Positions 53,213-61,487 of a stretch of 64,000 nt of DNA are shown here, one piece after another. A model generated the notes under the pieces. It was not told the DNA's origin. It saw only the letters and a list, made by a program, of their open reading frames with translations, and did not search any database. The stretch's first letter is position 1; each line of letters starts with the position of its first letter. The position numbers were made by a program, and so were the translations under genes. Source of the stretch: Streptomyces sp. NBC_01723 (GTDB taxonomy: Bacteria; Actinomycetota; Actinomycetes; Streptomycetales; Streptomycetaceae); NCBI RefSeq assembly GCF_036246005.1, contig NZ_CP109171.1:310001-374000 (forward strand), written 5' to 3'.

Positions 53213-55876
53213 ATGAAAACTGACGCCATGGACCGCTTGCCACGGCGGAGCATCGCCGGCCAGGTCTTTCTGCTGCAGGTCGGCACAGCGGTGCTGCTCA
53301 TCGTCACCGCGGTGGTGCTCCTTGTGTTCCAGGCACAGCGGGTCAGCACCGACGACGCCCGCCATGCCGCCCGGGGCGTCGCGGAGTCCTTCGCCACCGC
53401 GCCGGGCACGGCGACGGCCGTCACCGGGACCGACCCCACCGCGGTGCTCCAGCCCCGTGCCCAAGCCGTCGCCAAGTCCGCCGACGTCGACTACGTCGTG
53501 GTCTTCGACGACGAGGGCATCCGCCTGACACACCCCGATCCCGCGCTGATCGGGAAACGCATCGTCGGCCCACCCGGGGTACTGGAGGAGGTCCTCGACG
53601 GCCGGTCGTTCACCCGGACGTTCGATTCGAGCGTGGGCCCGACGGTGAATGCCGACGCCCCCGTGCGGGCGGCGGACGGCCGCGTGGTGGGCGGTGTGGC
53701 CGTGGGCATCACGATCACCAACGTCAACGAGTCGGCCAACCGTCAAATGCCCGCTCTCCTGATCGCGGGCGCCACCTCCTTCGCGCTGGCCCTCGGTGCC
53801 GGAGCCCTGGTGAGCCGGCGGCTGCGGCGGCAGACCCACGGTCTCGGACCGGTCGAGATCACCCGCATGTACGAACACCACGACGCGGTGCTGCACACCA
53901 TCCGGGAGGGTGTGCTGATCGTCGACGGCGACCGTCTGGTGCTCGCCAACGACGAGGCGCGGCGCCTCCTCGGCCTCCCCGAAGGGTGCGAGGGGCTCCC
54001 CCTCGACGGCCTCGGACTGGACCCGGCGATCGTCGAACTGCTCACCTCGGGCGACACCCGCACGGACGAGATGCACACGGCCGGGGACCGGCTCCTGGCG
54101 ATCAGCCTGCGCCGGGTGGACCGGGAGGACGTGGCCACCGGATCCGTGGCCACGCTGCGGGACACGACCGAGCTGCACCGGGAGCGGAGCAGGGCGGAGC
54201 GCGCCCACAAGCGGCTGGAACTCCTCTACGACGCGAGTGCCCGGATCGGCACCACACTCGACGTGGTGCGCACCGCCGAGGAACTGGCGGAGGCGTCGAC
54301 GCCACGGTGCGCCGACTTCGTCACCGTCGAACTGCTGGAAGCGGTACTGCGGGGCGAGGAAGCCGCCCCGGGCGACCTGACCATGCACCGCGTGGTCCTG
54401 CACGGCGTGCGCGACGACGCGCCGCTGATCCCGGTCGGCGAGGCGATGACCATTCGGCCCGGCACTCCCGCGACAACGGGTCTCGCCTCCGGACACGCCG
54501 TTCTCGTCGCGGACCTGAGCGCGGAGACCGGCTGGCAGCTACAGGATCCCGACCGCGCGCCCAGGGTCCTCGCCTACGGCATCCACTCACTGGTCTCCGT
54601 TCCCCTGCGCGCCCGGGGCGTCGCGCTCGGCGTGGCCAACTTCTGGCGCGGTGCGGGCTCCGAGCCGTTCACCCGGGAGGACCTGTCCATCACCGAGGAA
54701 CTGGCGTCGCGAGCCGCGGTCGCCATCGACAACGCGAGGCGCTACCACCGCGAGCACACCGTCGCGGTGGCTCTGCAGCGCAGCCTGCTGCCGCACGGAC
54801 TGCCGGTGCAGAACGCCCTCGACATCGCCTACCGCTACCTGCCGGCGCAGGCGGGCGTGGGCGGCGACTGGTTCGACGTGATCCCGCTGTCCGGCGCGCG
54901 GGTCGCCCTCGTGGTGGGCGACGTCGCCGGTCACGGTCTGCACGCCGCGGCCACCATGGGCCGGCTGCGGACCGCCGTGCAGAACTTCGCCGGCCTGGAC
55001 ATGGCTCCCGACGAGCTCCTCGGCCACCTCGACGAACTGGTGACCGGCCTCGACCGGGACCGCGCCGAGACGAGCAGCGGTTCGGACATCGTCGGTGCCA
55101 CCTGTCTCTACGCCGTGTACGACCCGGTCTCCGGTGACTGCACCATGGCCCGCGCCGGGCACCCGCCGCCGGCCGTCGTCCGCCCGGACGGCAGCGTGGA
55201 CTTCCCCGAGCTGCCGCCCGGCCCTCCGCTGGGCCTCGGCGGCCTGCCCTTCACCCCGGCCGAGTTCCGGCTCCCCGAGGGCAGCCGGCTCGTCCTGTTC
55301 ACCAACGGGCTGGTGACGGACCGGGGCCGGGACATCGAGGCGGGCCTCGACCAGCTCCGCAGGCGGCTCGCCGGCGCGGACCGGACGCCGGACGAGACCT
55401 GTGCCGTGCTGCTGGACGCGCTGCTCCCCGACCGCCCCGACGACGACATCGTCCTGCTGGTGGCCCGGACCCGGGCCTTCCCCGCCGACCGGGTCGCCGA
55501 GTGGCACGTGCCGCGTGACCCCGCGGCCGTCGCCGGCGTCCGGGCCGACGCGACGCGCCGACTCAGCGAGTGGGGCCTCGAGGAGACGGCGTTCACCACC
55601 GAGCTGATCCTCAGCGAGCTGGTCACCAACGCCATCCGGCACGCGGCCGAACCGGTGCGCGTCCGGCTGCTGCTCGACCGCAACCTGATCTGCGAGGTCT
55701 CCGACGGCAGCAGCACGGCACCCCACCTGCGCATGGCCGCCACCACCGACGAGGGAGGCCGCGGCCTGTTCCTCGTCGCCCAGTGCGCCACGCGCTGGGG
55801 CACCCGGTATCACGCGCAGGGCAAGGTCATCTGGACCGAACAGTCCCTGAACCCGCTGGACACCGACGGCCCGTGA
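53213..55876 (+). CDS. Membrane sensor SpoIIE phosphatase with GAF and HATPase (anti-sigma kinase) domains
   Basis: An 887-residue sensor. A first membrane helix (about 14-38), an outside Cache-like domain (about 40-175) and a second helix (about 180-198) are followed by a PAS domain (about 215-330), GAF (about 335-510), SpoIIE phosphatase (about 520-745: GVGGDWFDVIPL, GDVAGHGLHAAATMG) and an RsbW-type HATPase at the end (ELILSELVTNAIRHAAEPV, GGRGLFLVAQCATRWG). It can thus both dephosphorylate and phosphorylate partner-switch proteins. The start is uncertain among GTG 53210, ATG 53213 and ATG 53228. It is not linked to sigma-factor genes here. Confidence 0.88.
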   Translation: MKTDAMDRLPRRSIAGQVFLLQVGTAVLLIVTAVVLLVFQAQRVSTDDARHAARGVAESFATAPGTATAVTGTDPTAVLQPRAQAVAKSADVDYVVVFDDEGIRLTHPDPALIGKRIVGPPGVLEEVLDGRSFTRTFDSSVGPTVNADAPVRAADGRVVGGVAVGITITNVNESANRQMPALLIAGATSFALALGAGALVSRRLRRQTHGLGPVEITRMYEHHDAVLHTIREGVLIVDGDRLVLANDEARRLLGLPEGCEGLPLDGLGLDPAIVELLTSGDTRTDEMHTAGDRLLAISLRRVDREDVATGSVATLRDTTELHRERSRAERAHKRLELLYDASARIGTTLDVVRTAEELAEASTPRCADFVTVELLEAVLRGEEAAPGDLTMHRVVLHGVRDDAPLIPVGEAMTIRPGTPATTGLASGHAVLVADLSAETGWQLQDPDRAPRVLAYGIHSLVSVPLRARGVALGVANFWRGAGSEPFTREDLSITEELASRAAVAIDNARRYHREHTVAVALQRSLLPHGLPVQNALDIAYRYLPAQAGVGGDWFDVIPLSGARVALVVGDVAGHGLHAAATMGRLRTAVQNFAGLDMAPDELLGHLDELVTGLDRDRAETSSGSDIVGATCLYAVYDPVSGDCTMARAGHPPPAVVRPDGSVDFPELPPGPPLGLGGLPFTPAEFRLPEGSRLVLFTNGLVTDRGRDIEAGLDQLRRRLAGADRTPDETCAVLLDALLPDRPDDDIVLLVARTRAFPADRVAEWHVPRDPAAVAGVRADATRRLSEWGLEETAFTTELILSELVTNAIRHAAEPVRVRLLLDRNLICEVSDGSSTAPHLRMAATTDEGGRGLFLVAQCATRWGTRYHAQGKVIWTEQSLNPLDTDGP

Positions 55877-55885
55877 CCGCCCCCG

Positions 55886-56244
55886 CTACCCCGCCGGACA
55901 GCAGTCGCCGCGCTTCGAGCCGTTCGGCGCGCGGTAGTAGAGGCAGCAAGTGCGCGCCGGAACGTGAGATCCGGTCCGGTGGTCGAGGACGATGCCGTGC
56001 AGGAACACGCAGGCCAGGGCGGGCGACCAGAGGCGTGCCGCGTGACCGAGGCGGGCGATGGACACGCCGATCCGCGCTTCCGGCGCGCGGTGGCGGTGCG
56101 CGACGGCCTCGGCGAGGTCGGTGAACCCCGCGCGTAGGAGGGGCCGACCGGATGCCGGTCGGCATCTCCACCCCCGACGCGCAGGACGGAGAAGCCCTCG
56201 AGGGCGGTGACGTCGGCGGGCGGCATCTGAACGTTTCCGGACAC
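55886..56244 (-). pseudogene. Frameshifted FhuF-like (2Fe-2S) ferric reductase family gene
   Basis: The start is sound: GTG 56244 behind GAGGAG, then SGNVQMPPADVTALEGFSVL in one frame. After RVGGG the family-like reading continues in another frame: GFTDLAEAVAHRHRAPEARI, ARLGHAARLWSPALACVFLH and CCLYYR. The terminal CCLYYR...CC pattern is that of FhuF/siderophore reductases binding a 2Fe-2S cluster, though the last motif reads RGDCC in place of CGDC. The total of about 120 codons is roughly half the usual length. It follows the ferredoxin gene after 24 bases and was probably in the same riboswitch-controlled operon. Confidence 0.7.
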
Positions 56245-56268
56245 CGGGTGCTCCTCGTGAGCGCCGAG

Positions 56269-56664
56269 TCAGGAGGCCGGGCCGCGTCGCGGGGGCGTGA
56301 TGGCGTACAGGTCGAGGATGTCGGGCCGCGGTGCGACACCTGGGCCGCCGGCGCGGACCCAGTCGGCGATGTCCTCGGTGGCGTCGGGGTCGTTGACCAG
56401 TCCGAGCCAGACGGGACGGGCGCCGGCGGCGCGGCCCGCCGCGGAGGGCTGGACGACGATCACGTTGGCCTGTTCGCACACGTCGAGGCAGTCCGACACC
56501 CGCACGGGCACCCGGGCCCGCAGACGCGTCGTCTGCGCCGCGTGATCGACGCCGATGATCTTCGGGGTGCCGCAGCAGCAGTCCCGGCAGACGACGACGC
56601 GCGAGGGCGTCGGGTCCGCGGGTGCGCCGGGCGTCGCCCCGGCCGGGCCGGCGTGGGCGGGCAT
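56269..56664 (-). CDS. (2Fe-2S) ferredoxin of thioredoxin-like type under cobalamin riboswitch
   Basis: A 131-residue protein with the thioredoxin-like ferredoxin cysteine pattern: CRDCCCGTPKI near residue 25 and DCLDVCEQANVIVVQPS in the middle. It should carry one 2Fe-2S cluster and shuttle electrons in the cytosol. The start is ATG 56664 with GGGGAGAGGG upstream; an ORF extension to 56889 only reads through the riboswitch. Control by cobalamin ties it to corrin metabolism: it may feed the FhuF-like reductase next door or a corrinoid reduction step. Confidence 0.85.
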   Translation of the reverse strand: MPAHAGPAGATPGAPADPTPSRVVVCRDCCCGTPKIIGVDHAAQTTRLRARVPVRVSDCLDVCEQANVIVVQPSAAGRAAGARPVWLGLVNDPDATEDIADWVRAGGPGVAPRPDILDLYAITPPRRGPAS

Positions 56665-56715
56665 ACGGCATCGTCCCTCTCCCCGGGGAGATCCGCCCCG
56701 GTGGTCCGTCGAGGA

Positions 56716-56865
56716 GGCGACCGCGTGAGTCTCCTGGCTCTCGGGTCGTCGCTCGCCCCACCCCTTCCCACCCGGTGCGGGCAGTGGTCGTGTGGGGGCT
56801 CGCTCGCCGATCACAGTGGCGGGACCGCGCCGGATTCGCACCGGCTTCCTCGGGCCGCCGTCGCC
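56716..56865 (-). promoter_or_regulatory. Cobalamin riboswitch upstream of the 2Fe-2S ferredoxin gene
   Basis: The minus strand carries GAAGCCGGTGCGAATCCGGC, CGCGGTCCCGCCACTGTGA and the B12 box GAGAGCCAGGAGACTC. The closing stem pairs GGCGAC (56865-56860) with GTCGCC (56721-56716). The core is nearly identical in wording to the cobN riboswitch. It ends about 50 bases before the ferredoxin ATG. Its 5' side lies against a truncated permease gene on the other strand. Confidence 0.92.
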
Positions 56866-56914
56866 CAATTGCTCCGGGCATCCTCGCATCCCGGCCCCGG
56901 AGCTGTCAGCGGGG

Positions 56915-57366
56915 CCCCGCTCCGCCCTTCAGGCGCTGGTCCGCAACCCGCTCGCCGAGCCGTACCTGCTCGGCGTCTCCTCCGGCGCCTCCCTCGGCGC
57001 GGTCTCGGTCATCGTCTTCGGCGTCGGCGTCCTCGGCCCCCTGTCGCTGTCGGCCGCCGCGTTCGCCGGCGCCCCCGGCGCGCTGGTGATCGTGCACGCC
57101 ACCGCCCGCACCGGGGCGCATCACCTCGACGCGCCTGGTCCTGTCCGGGGTGGCGGTCGCGGCGGTGCTCACCGCCGTCCTCGACCTGCTGCTGCTCACC
57201 ACCGACCACGGCGACGAGGCCCGGGCGGTGCTCGCCCGGACCCTGGGCGGTCTCGGCGGCGTCAACTGGGAGACCCTGTGGCTGCCGGAACTGGCGGTGC
57301 TGCTGGGCATCGGCGTGCTCCTGGTGCAGGCCCGCAACCTCAACCTGCCGCCGGCCGGTGAGGAGG
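56915..57366 (+). pseudogene. Decayed FecCD-type ABC transporter permease gene
   Basis: Pieces of an iron/B12-type permease in two frames. 56915-57110 reads ALQALVRNPLAEPYLLGVSS, then GASLGAVSVIVFGVGVLGPL. From about 57115 another frame continues RITSTRLVLSGVAVAAVLTA, then LGGLGGVNWETLWLPELAVL and QARNLNLPPAGEEAT. About 90 N-terminal and 100 C-terminal residues are missing, and there is no start. The remains join the ATPase pseudogene near 57366. Confidence 0.8.
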
Positions 57367-57369
57367 CGA

Positions 57370-58178
57370 CGCGCCGCGACCGACCTGTCCGTCGAGGGCG
57401 TCACCCTCACCGCCGGAGCACGCCACCTGGTGCGCGACGTCTCGCCGACCGCCTCGGCGGGCGAGGTGATCGGCCTGGTCGGTCCCAACGGCAGCGGCAA
57501 GTCCAGCCTGCTGAGGGCCGTCTACCGCGTCCTGCGCCCGGACACCGGTACGGTCCGCGTCGACGGCGCCGACACCTGGTCGATGCCCGCGCGGCGACTC
57601 ACGCGCACGGTGGCGGCCGTGGTGCAGAACTCGGCCACGGACTTCGACCTCGCCGTCCGGGAGGTCGTGGCCATGGGCCGGACGCCGCACAAGCGGATGC
57701 CGGCCGGCGACACGGCGGAGGACGCCGCCGTCATCGACCACGCCCTGGCCGTGGTCGACGCCGACCGGCTGGCCGACCGTCCCTTCGACCGGCTCTCCGG
57801 CGGCGAGCGCCGGCGGGTCCTCATCGCCCGCGCTCTCGCCCAGCGGCCCGCCCTGCTGGTCCTCGACGAGGCGACCACCAACTCGCCGTCCGCCATCAGC
57901 TGGACGTCCTCGACGTGCTGCGCCGGCTGTCGGCGACCGTGCTGCTCGCCCCGCACGACCTCAACCTGGCCGCGTACTGCTGCGACCGCCCCCACGTCCT
58001 GCGCGAGGGGGAGGTCGCGGCCTCGGGCCCGCCGGCCGAGGTGCTCACGCCGTCGCTGCTCGCCGACGTGTACGGGGTCGTGGGAGGGGAGAGCGTGCAT
58101 CCGCGTACGGGCGCGCCCCAGGTGACGTTCGTGCCCGGCGAGCGTCCGAGCGACCTCCCGACCGAGCGGCCGCGCTGA
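57370..58178 (+). pseudogene. Frameshifted ABC transporter ATP-binding gene (FecE/BtuD type)
   Basis: An importer ATPase. Walker A VGPNGSGKSSLLRAVYRV, signature LSGGERRRVLIARAL and Walker B LLVLDEAT are in one frame to about 57890. The rest (RHQLDVLDVLRRLSATVLLA, PHDLNLAAYCCDRPHVLREG, LTPSLLADVYGVVGG) is in another frame to 58178. The break lies exactly where the D-loop should be. The first residues are also missing, as they run out of the permease fragment. The family works with FecCD permeases to import siderophores or cobalamin. Confidence 0.82.
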
Positions 58179-58209
58179 CGCGCCGGGGCCACGTCGCGAG
58201 CGGGCCGCG

Positions 58210-58623
58210 TCAGTTGTTCACGTCCTGCTCGAAGTCCTCGGCGCAGGCGTCCCGTTCGCTCTGCGAGTCGGCGTGCTGGACGCAGTCGTCGAAGTCCTTG
58301 AACTCGTCCGAGTTGAGGATGGACGCACCGATCGCGATGATCACCACGGAGGCGATCAGACCGAGCACGCCGAGTACGGCGCCGACGATGGACATCCCAC
58401 GGCGCGGCGCCCGTCCGCCGCGCGCCCTGCGCGCGCCGATGATGCCGAAGATCAGGGCCAGCAGACCGAGCAGGGCCCCGCCGATGACGGTCCAGAAGAG
58501 CAGGAGGGCCAGGATGCCGAGGACGAGGGCGGCGACCGCCATGCCGTTGGAGCGCCTCATGCCGGCGTCGTGGTGCGTCTGGTGGGCGTCGCCGGAAGAT
58601 GCGGGGTGTTCGGGAAACGACAC
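58210..58623 (-). CDS. DUF4190-type small membrane protein
   Basis: A 137-residue protein with two long membrane helices (MAVAALVLGILALLLFWTVI with GGALLGLLALIFGIIG, and GMSIVGAVLGVLGLIASVVI) and a short outside tail holding two cysteines (DDCVQHADSQSERDACAEDF). The helix pair with a basic loop (GARRARGGRAPRRG) is the DUF4190 pattern. The start is GTG 58623 behind GATGAGAG; ATG 58560 is possible. Function unknown. From 58624 to 58934 I see no feature. Confidence 0.75.
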   Translation of the reverse strand: MSFPEHPASSGDAHQTHHDAGMRRSNGMAVAALVLGILALLLFWTVIGGALLGLLALIFGIIGARRARGGRAPRRGMSIVGAVLGVLGLIASVVIIAIGASILNSDEFKDFDDCVQHADSQSERDACAEDFEQDVNN

Positions 58624-58934
58624 GTCGTCACTCTCATCTCTGTTTCCGTCCGGTTGAGTTGCCGTACGTGCCGGATGCCCCGATGTCGATGACGGATGCG
58701 TGGGAGGCCGGATCCGGCGCCGTGTGCGCCGCGCCTGCCGGCCCGCACCGGGACGGGCGGGGCCGGCGGGAGCCTGCTCGCCCTCCGGGCCGCGGACCGG
58801 ATGCACGAGCGGGCGGCCGGGCGGTCGCGTGGGCCGGTCTCCGGCCGCCCGGGTCGACCGGCATCCGAGAGGGCGGCGGCTACGAACCACGAGTGAGGGT
58901 TGTGCGGCGACTCGCATCCGTCGCCGTGGGACAC

Positions 58935-59122
58935 GGTGCGGGCGGGATTACCCGTTCAGCCTGGACTTCCGCTACGGCTGGGACGGCATCGACGACGGGA
59001 GTTTCGACTTCCCGCCGGGCACCACCTGGTTCGTCGGCGGGAGACTCTCCCGGTACGGCGCGGCGAAGGCCTCGTTCTGTCAGGGCATGGCCGCGAACGG
59101 ATTCACCGCTCGCGGCCCATGA
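58935..59122 (+). pseudogene. C-terminal fragment of an unrecognised protein
   Basis: About 60 codons read DYPFSLDFRYGWDGIDDGSF, DFPPGTTWFVGGRLSRYGAA and SFCQGMAANGFTARGP then stop. The composition is rich in aromatic residues and glycine, unlike the Arg/Pro-rich shadow sequence before it. No start or front part is present. It may be the tail of a secreted beta-rich protein. It overlaps nothing else. Confidence 0.4.
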
Positions 59123-59182
59123 CGGGGTGACCGGGCGGACCGGCGGGCGGGTGGGCCGCGGTCCGCCCGCTTTCGCCCGGGG

Positions 59183-59749
59183 TCACCGCCTCCCGCGACG
59201 GGGAGCCTTCGCCGCCGAGTACGGCGCCCGGGCGCCGTCCGCCGTACTCGGCAGGGCGCTCCGCACGGCCGCTTCCTCTCTCGCCGCCTGCTCGGGGTGT
59301 CTCGCCGCCCAGTAGGGGTTGTCGTGCGAGAGCTTGCTGGAGACCCGGCCGTACATGCCGAACGTGGCGATGAACAGTCCCATGACGAAACTGAAGATCA
59401 CGTTGCTCATGCCGAAGCCCAGGATGTTGGCCGGACGGTCCAGCACGAAGATGTGCGCGAAGCCGCTCAGGAAGAAGAGCGCGCCCACCACGATGTTGAG
59501 GGTGGAGGCGACGTTGCCGCCGATCACCGCCCCGCCGAGCAGCGCCAGTCCCACCACGGTGGAGATGACGCTGAGGGCGACGTTCGTGGTCATTCCGGCG
59601 ACCATGCCGCCCCCCGTGCGGAACGGGCTGAGCGCGTCGGCGAAACCGAGGGCGGCGAAGGCCAGCAGGACGAGACCGCAGAATCCGGCACCGTAGCGGT
59701 AGACGCTCGCCAGGTGGTGGTCGACGGGCAGTTCGTCTCGTAGCTTCAT
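59183..59749 (-). CDS. DUF4383 domain membrane protein
   Basis: A 188-residue protein with four membrane helices. DHHLASVYRYGAGFCGLVLL, GALFFLSGFAHIFVLDRPAN, ILGFGMSNVIFSFVMGLFIA and the closing NPYWAARHPEQAAREEAA are characteristic of DUF4383 proteins. Function unknown; members are often stress-linked in actinobacteria. The start is ATG 59749. Divergent from the photolyase gene. Confidence 0.83.
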   Translation of the reverse strand: MKLRDELPVDHHLASVYRYGAGFCGLVLLAFAALGFADALSPFRTGGGMVAGMTTNVALSVISTVVGLALLGGAVIGGNVASTLNIVVGALFFLSGFAHIFVLDRPANILGFGMSNVIFSFVMGLFIATFGMYGRVSSKLSHDNPYWAARHPEQAAREEAAVRSALPSTADGARAPYSAAKAPRRGRR

Positions 59750-59916
59750 GCACCTGTTTCGCCGGCCGCCCCCGGATCGGATGCGCCGGTACGCCGTTCA
59801 CCCGGGTGGAGCAGAGGGCTCGCCACGTGCGCCCGTCGCGACGGGCGCGGTCGCGCCGATGCCCTCATGATCTCGTATCAGGGACGAATCGGAGTGAGCG
59901 CCGGAGGGAATCGGTC

Positions 59917-61425
59917 ATGGGAAGCACCGTGCACTGGCTCTTCGGGGACCAGCTCGGGCCGCACTTCCTCGCGCCGGGCGAAGACGGTCCCGGCCGGGAC
60001 ACACCGCTGCTCATGGTGGAGGCCCGGTCGGTGTTCCGGCGGCGCCGCTTCCACCGGGCCAAGGCGCACCTGGTGCTCTCCGCCATGCGGCACCGTGCCG
60101 CCGAACTGGGCGACCGGGTGACCTATGTGCGGGCCGACACCTACCGGGAGGGTCTGGACCGGGCCGCCCGCGGCCGACAGGTCACCGTCCACCACCCGAC
60201 CTCGTACGCCGCCCTCCGGCTGGTGCGCTCCCTCCCCCGGGTCACCGTCGGCCCGGCCCGGGGCTTCATGGTTGCGGCGGACGACTTCGCCGCGTGGGCC
60301 GACGGACACGGTGGCGGACGGCTGCGGCAGGAGGACTTCTACCGCTGGGTGCGCCGGCGGCACGAGCTGCTGATGGACGCCGACAGCCCGGCGGGCGGTC
60401 GCTGGAACTTCGACCACGACAACCGGCGGCCTCCCCCGCGCGAGGCCGACACCCTGCCGGTTCCCGGGCCCTACCGGCCGCGCGAGGACGAGATCGACCA
60501 GGAGGTCCGCCACGACCTCGACCGGTGGGAGAAGGACGGCGGCGTCTCCTTCGTCGGACGCGACGGGCCGAGACTGTTCCCGGCCACCCGCACGGAGGCG
60601 CGGGCGGCACTCAAACGCTTCCTGGCGCGCCGGCTGGGCAGCTTCGGGCCGTACGAGGACGCCATGCTCGCCGCCGACCCCGTGATGAGCCACAGCCTGC
60701 TGTCGTCCTCGCTCAACCTCGGCCTGCTCGACCCCGTGGAGTGCGTGGAGCGCGCGGAGGCGGAGTGGCGCGCCGGCCGGGCGCCGCTGGGCAGCGTGGA
60801 GGGGTTCGTCCGGCAGATCGCCGGATGGCGCGAGTACGTGTGGCAGCTGTACTGGTACTTCGGTGAGGAGTACCGGCGGTCCAACGAGCTGCGCCACACC
60901 GCGCCCCTCCCCGACTGGTGGAGCGAGCTGGACGCGGACGCGGTGCGGGCGCGCTGCCTGCACACGGTGCTGTCCCAGGTACGGGACACGGGGTGGACCC
61001 ACCACATCCCCCGGCTGATGATCCTCGGCAGCCACGCCCTCCAGCGCGGCTGGGACCCCGCCGCGGTGACGGACTGGTTCCACCGCTGCTTCGTGGACGG
61101 CTACGACTGGGTCATGGTGCCCAACGTCGTCGGCATGTCCCAGTACGCCGACGGCGGCCGGATGACGACCAAGCCCTACACGTCGGGCGGCGCCTACGTG
61201 CACCGGATGAGCGACCTGTGCGGACCGTGCCACTACCGGCCGGGCGACCGGACCGGCGAGCACGCCTGCCCCTACACCGCGGGCTACTGGACCTTCCTCG
61301 ACCGGCACCGGGAACGGCTCGGCCACAACCACCGGACCGCCCGTCCGGTGCGACAGATGGAGCGGCTCACCGACCTGGCCGACGTGCGCCGCCAGGAGCG
61401 GGCCCGCGGCGAGGCGCCTCCTTGA
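59917..61425 (+). CDS. FeS bacterial cryptochrome/photolyase (PhrB/CryB type)
   Basis: A 502-residue photolyase of the FeS-BCP class, binding FAD and a 4Fe-4S cluster; relatives repair (6-4) photoproducts or act as light sensors. HWLFGDQLGPHF is the class start, and YTSGGAYVHRMSDLCGPCHY lies near the end. Four cluster cysteines are visible at 347, 435, 438 and 451, the same spacing as in the characterised proteins. ATG 59917 has GGAGGGAATC upstream. It stands 62 bases ahead of crtE on the same strand, so the light-protection genes are linked. Confidence 0.92.
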   Translation: MGSTVHWLFGDQLGPHFLAPGEDGPGRDTPLLMVEARSVFRRRRFHRAKAHLVLSAMRHRAAELGDRVTYVRADTYREGLDRAARGRQVTVHHPTSYAALRLVRSLPRVTVGPARGFMVAADDFAAWADGHGGGRLRQEDFYRWVRRRHELLMDADSPAGGRWNFDHDNRRPPPREADTLPVPGPYRPREDEIDQEVRHDLDRWEKDGGVSFVGRDGPRLFPATRTEARAALKRFLARRLGSFGPYEDAMLAADPVMSHSLLSSSLNLGLLDPVECVERAEAEWRAGRAPLGSVEGFVRQIAGWREYVWQLYWYFGEEYRRSNELRHTAPLPDWWSELDADAVRARCLHTVLSQVRDTGWTHHIPRLMILGSHALQRGWDPAAVTDWFHRCFVDGYDWVMVPNVVGMSQYADGGRMTTKPYTSGGAYVHRMSDLCGPCHYRPGDRTGEHACPYTAGYWTFLDRHRERLGHNHRTARPVRQMERLTDLADVRRQERARGEAPP

Positions 61426-61487
61426 GCGAGGGCCGTGAGTGACGGGCGGGAATCCGGCGCATCCGTTCGGGCCCGCCCGGCGGAAGC

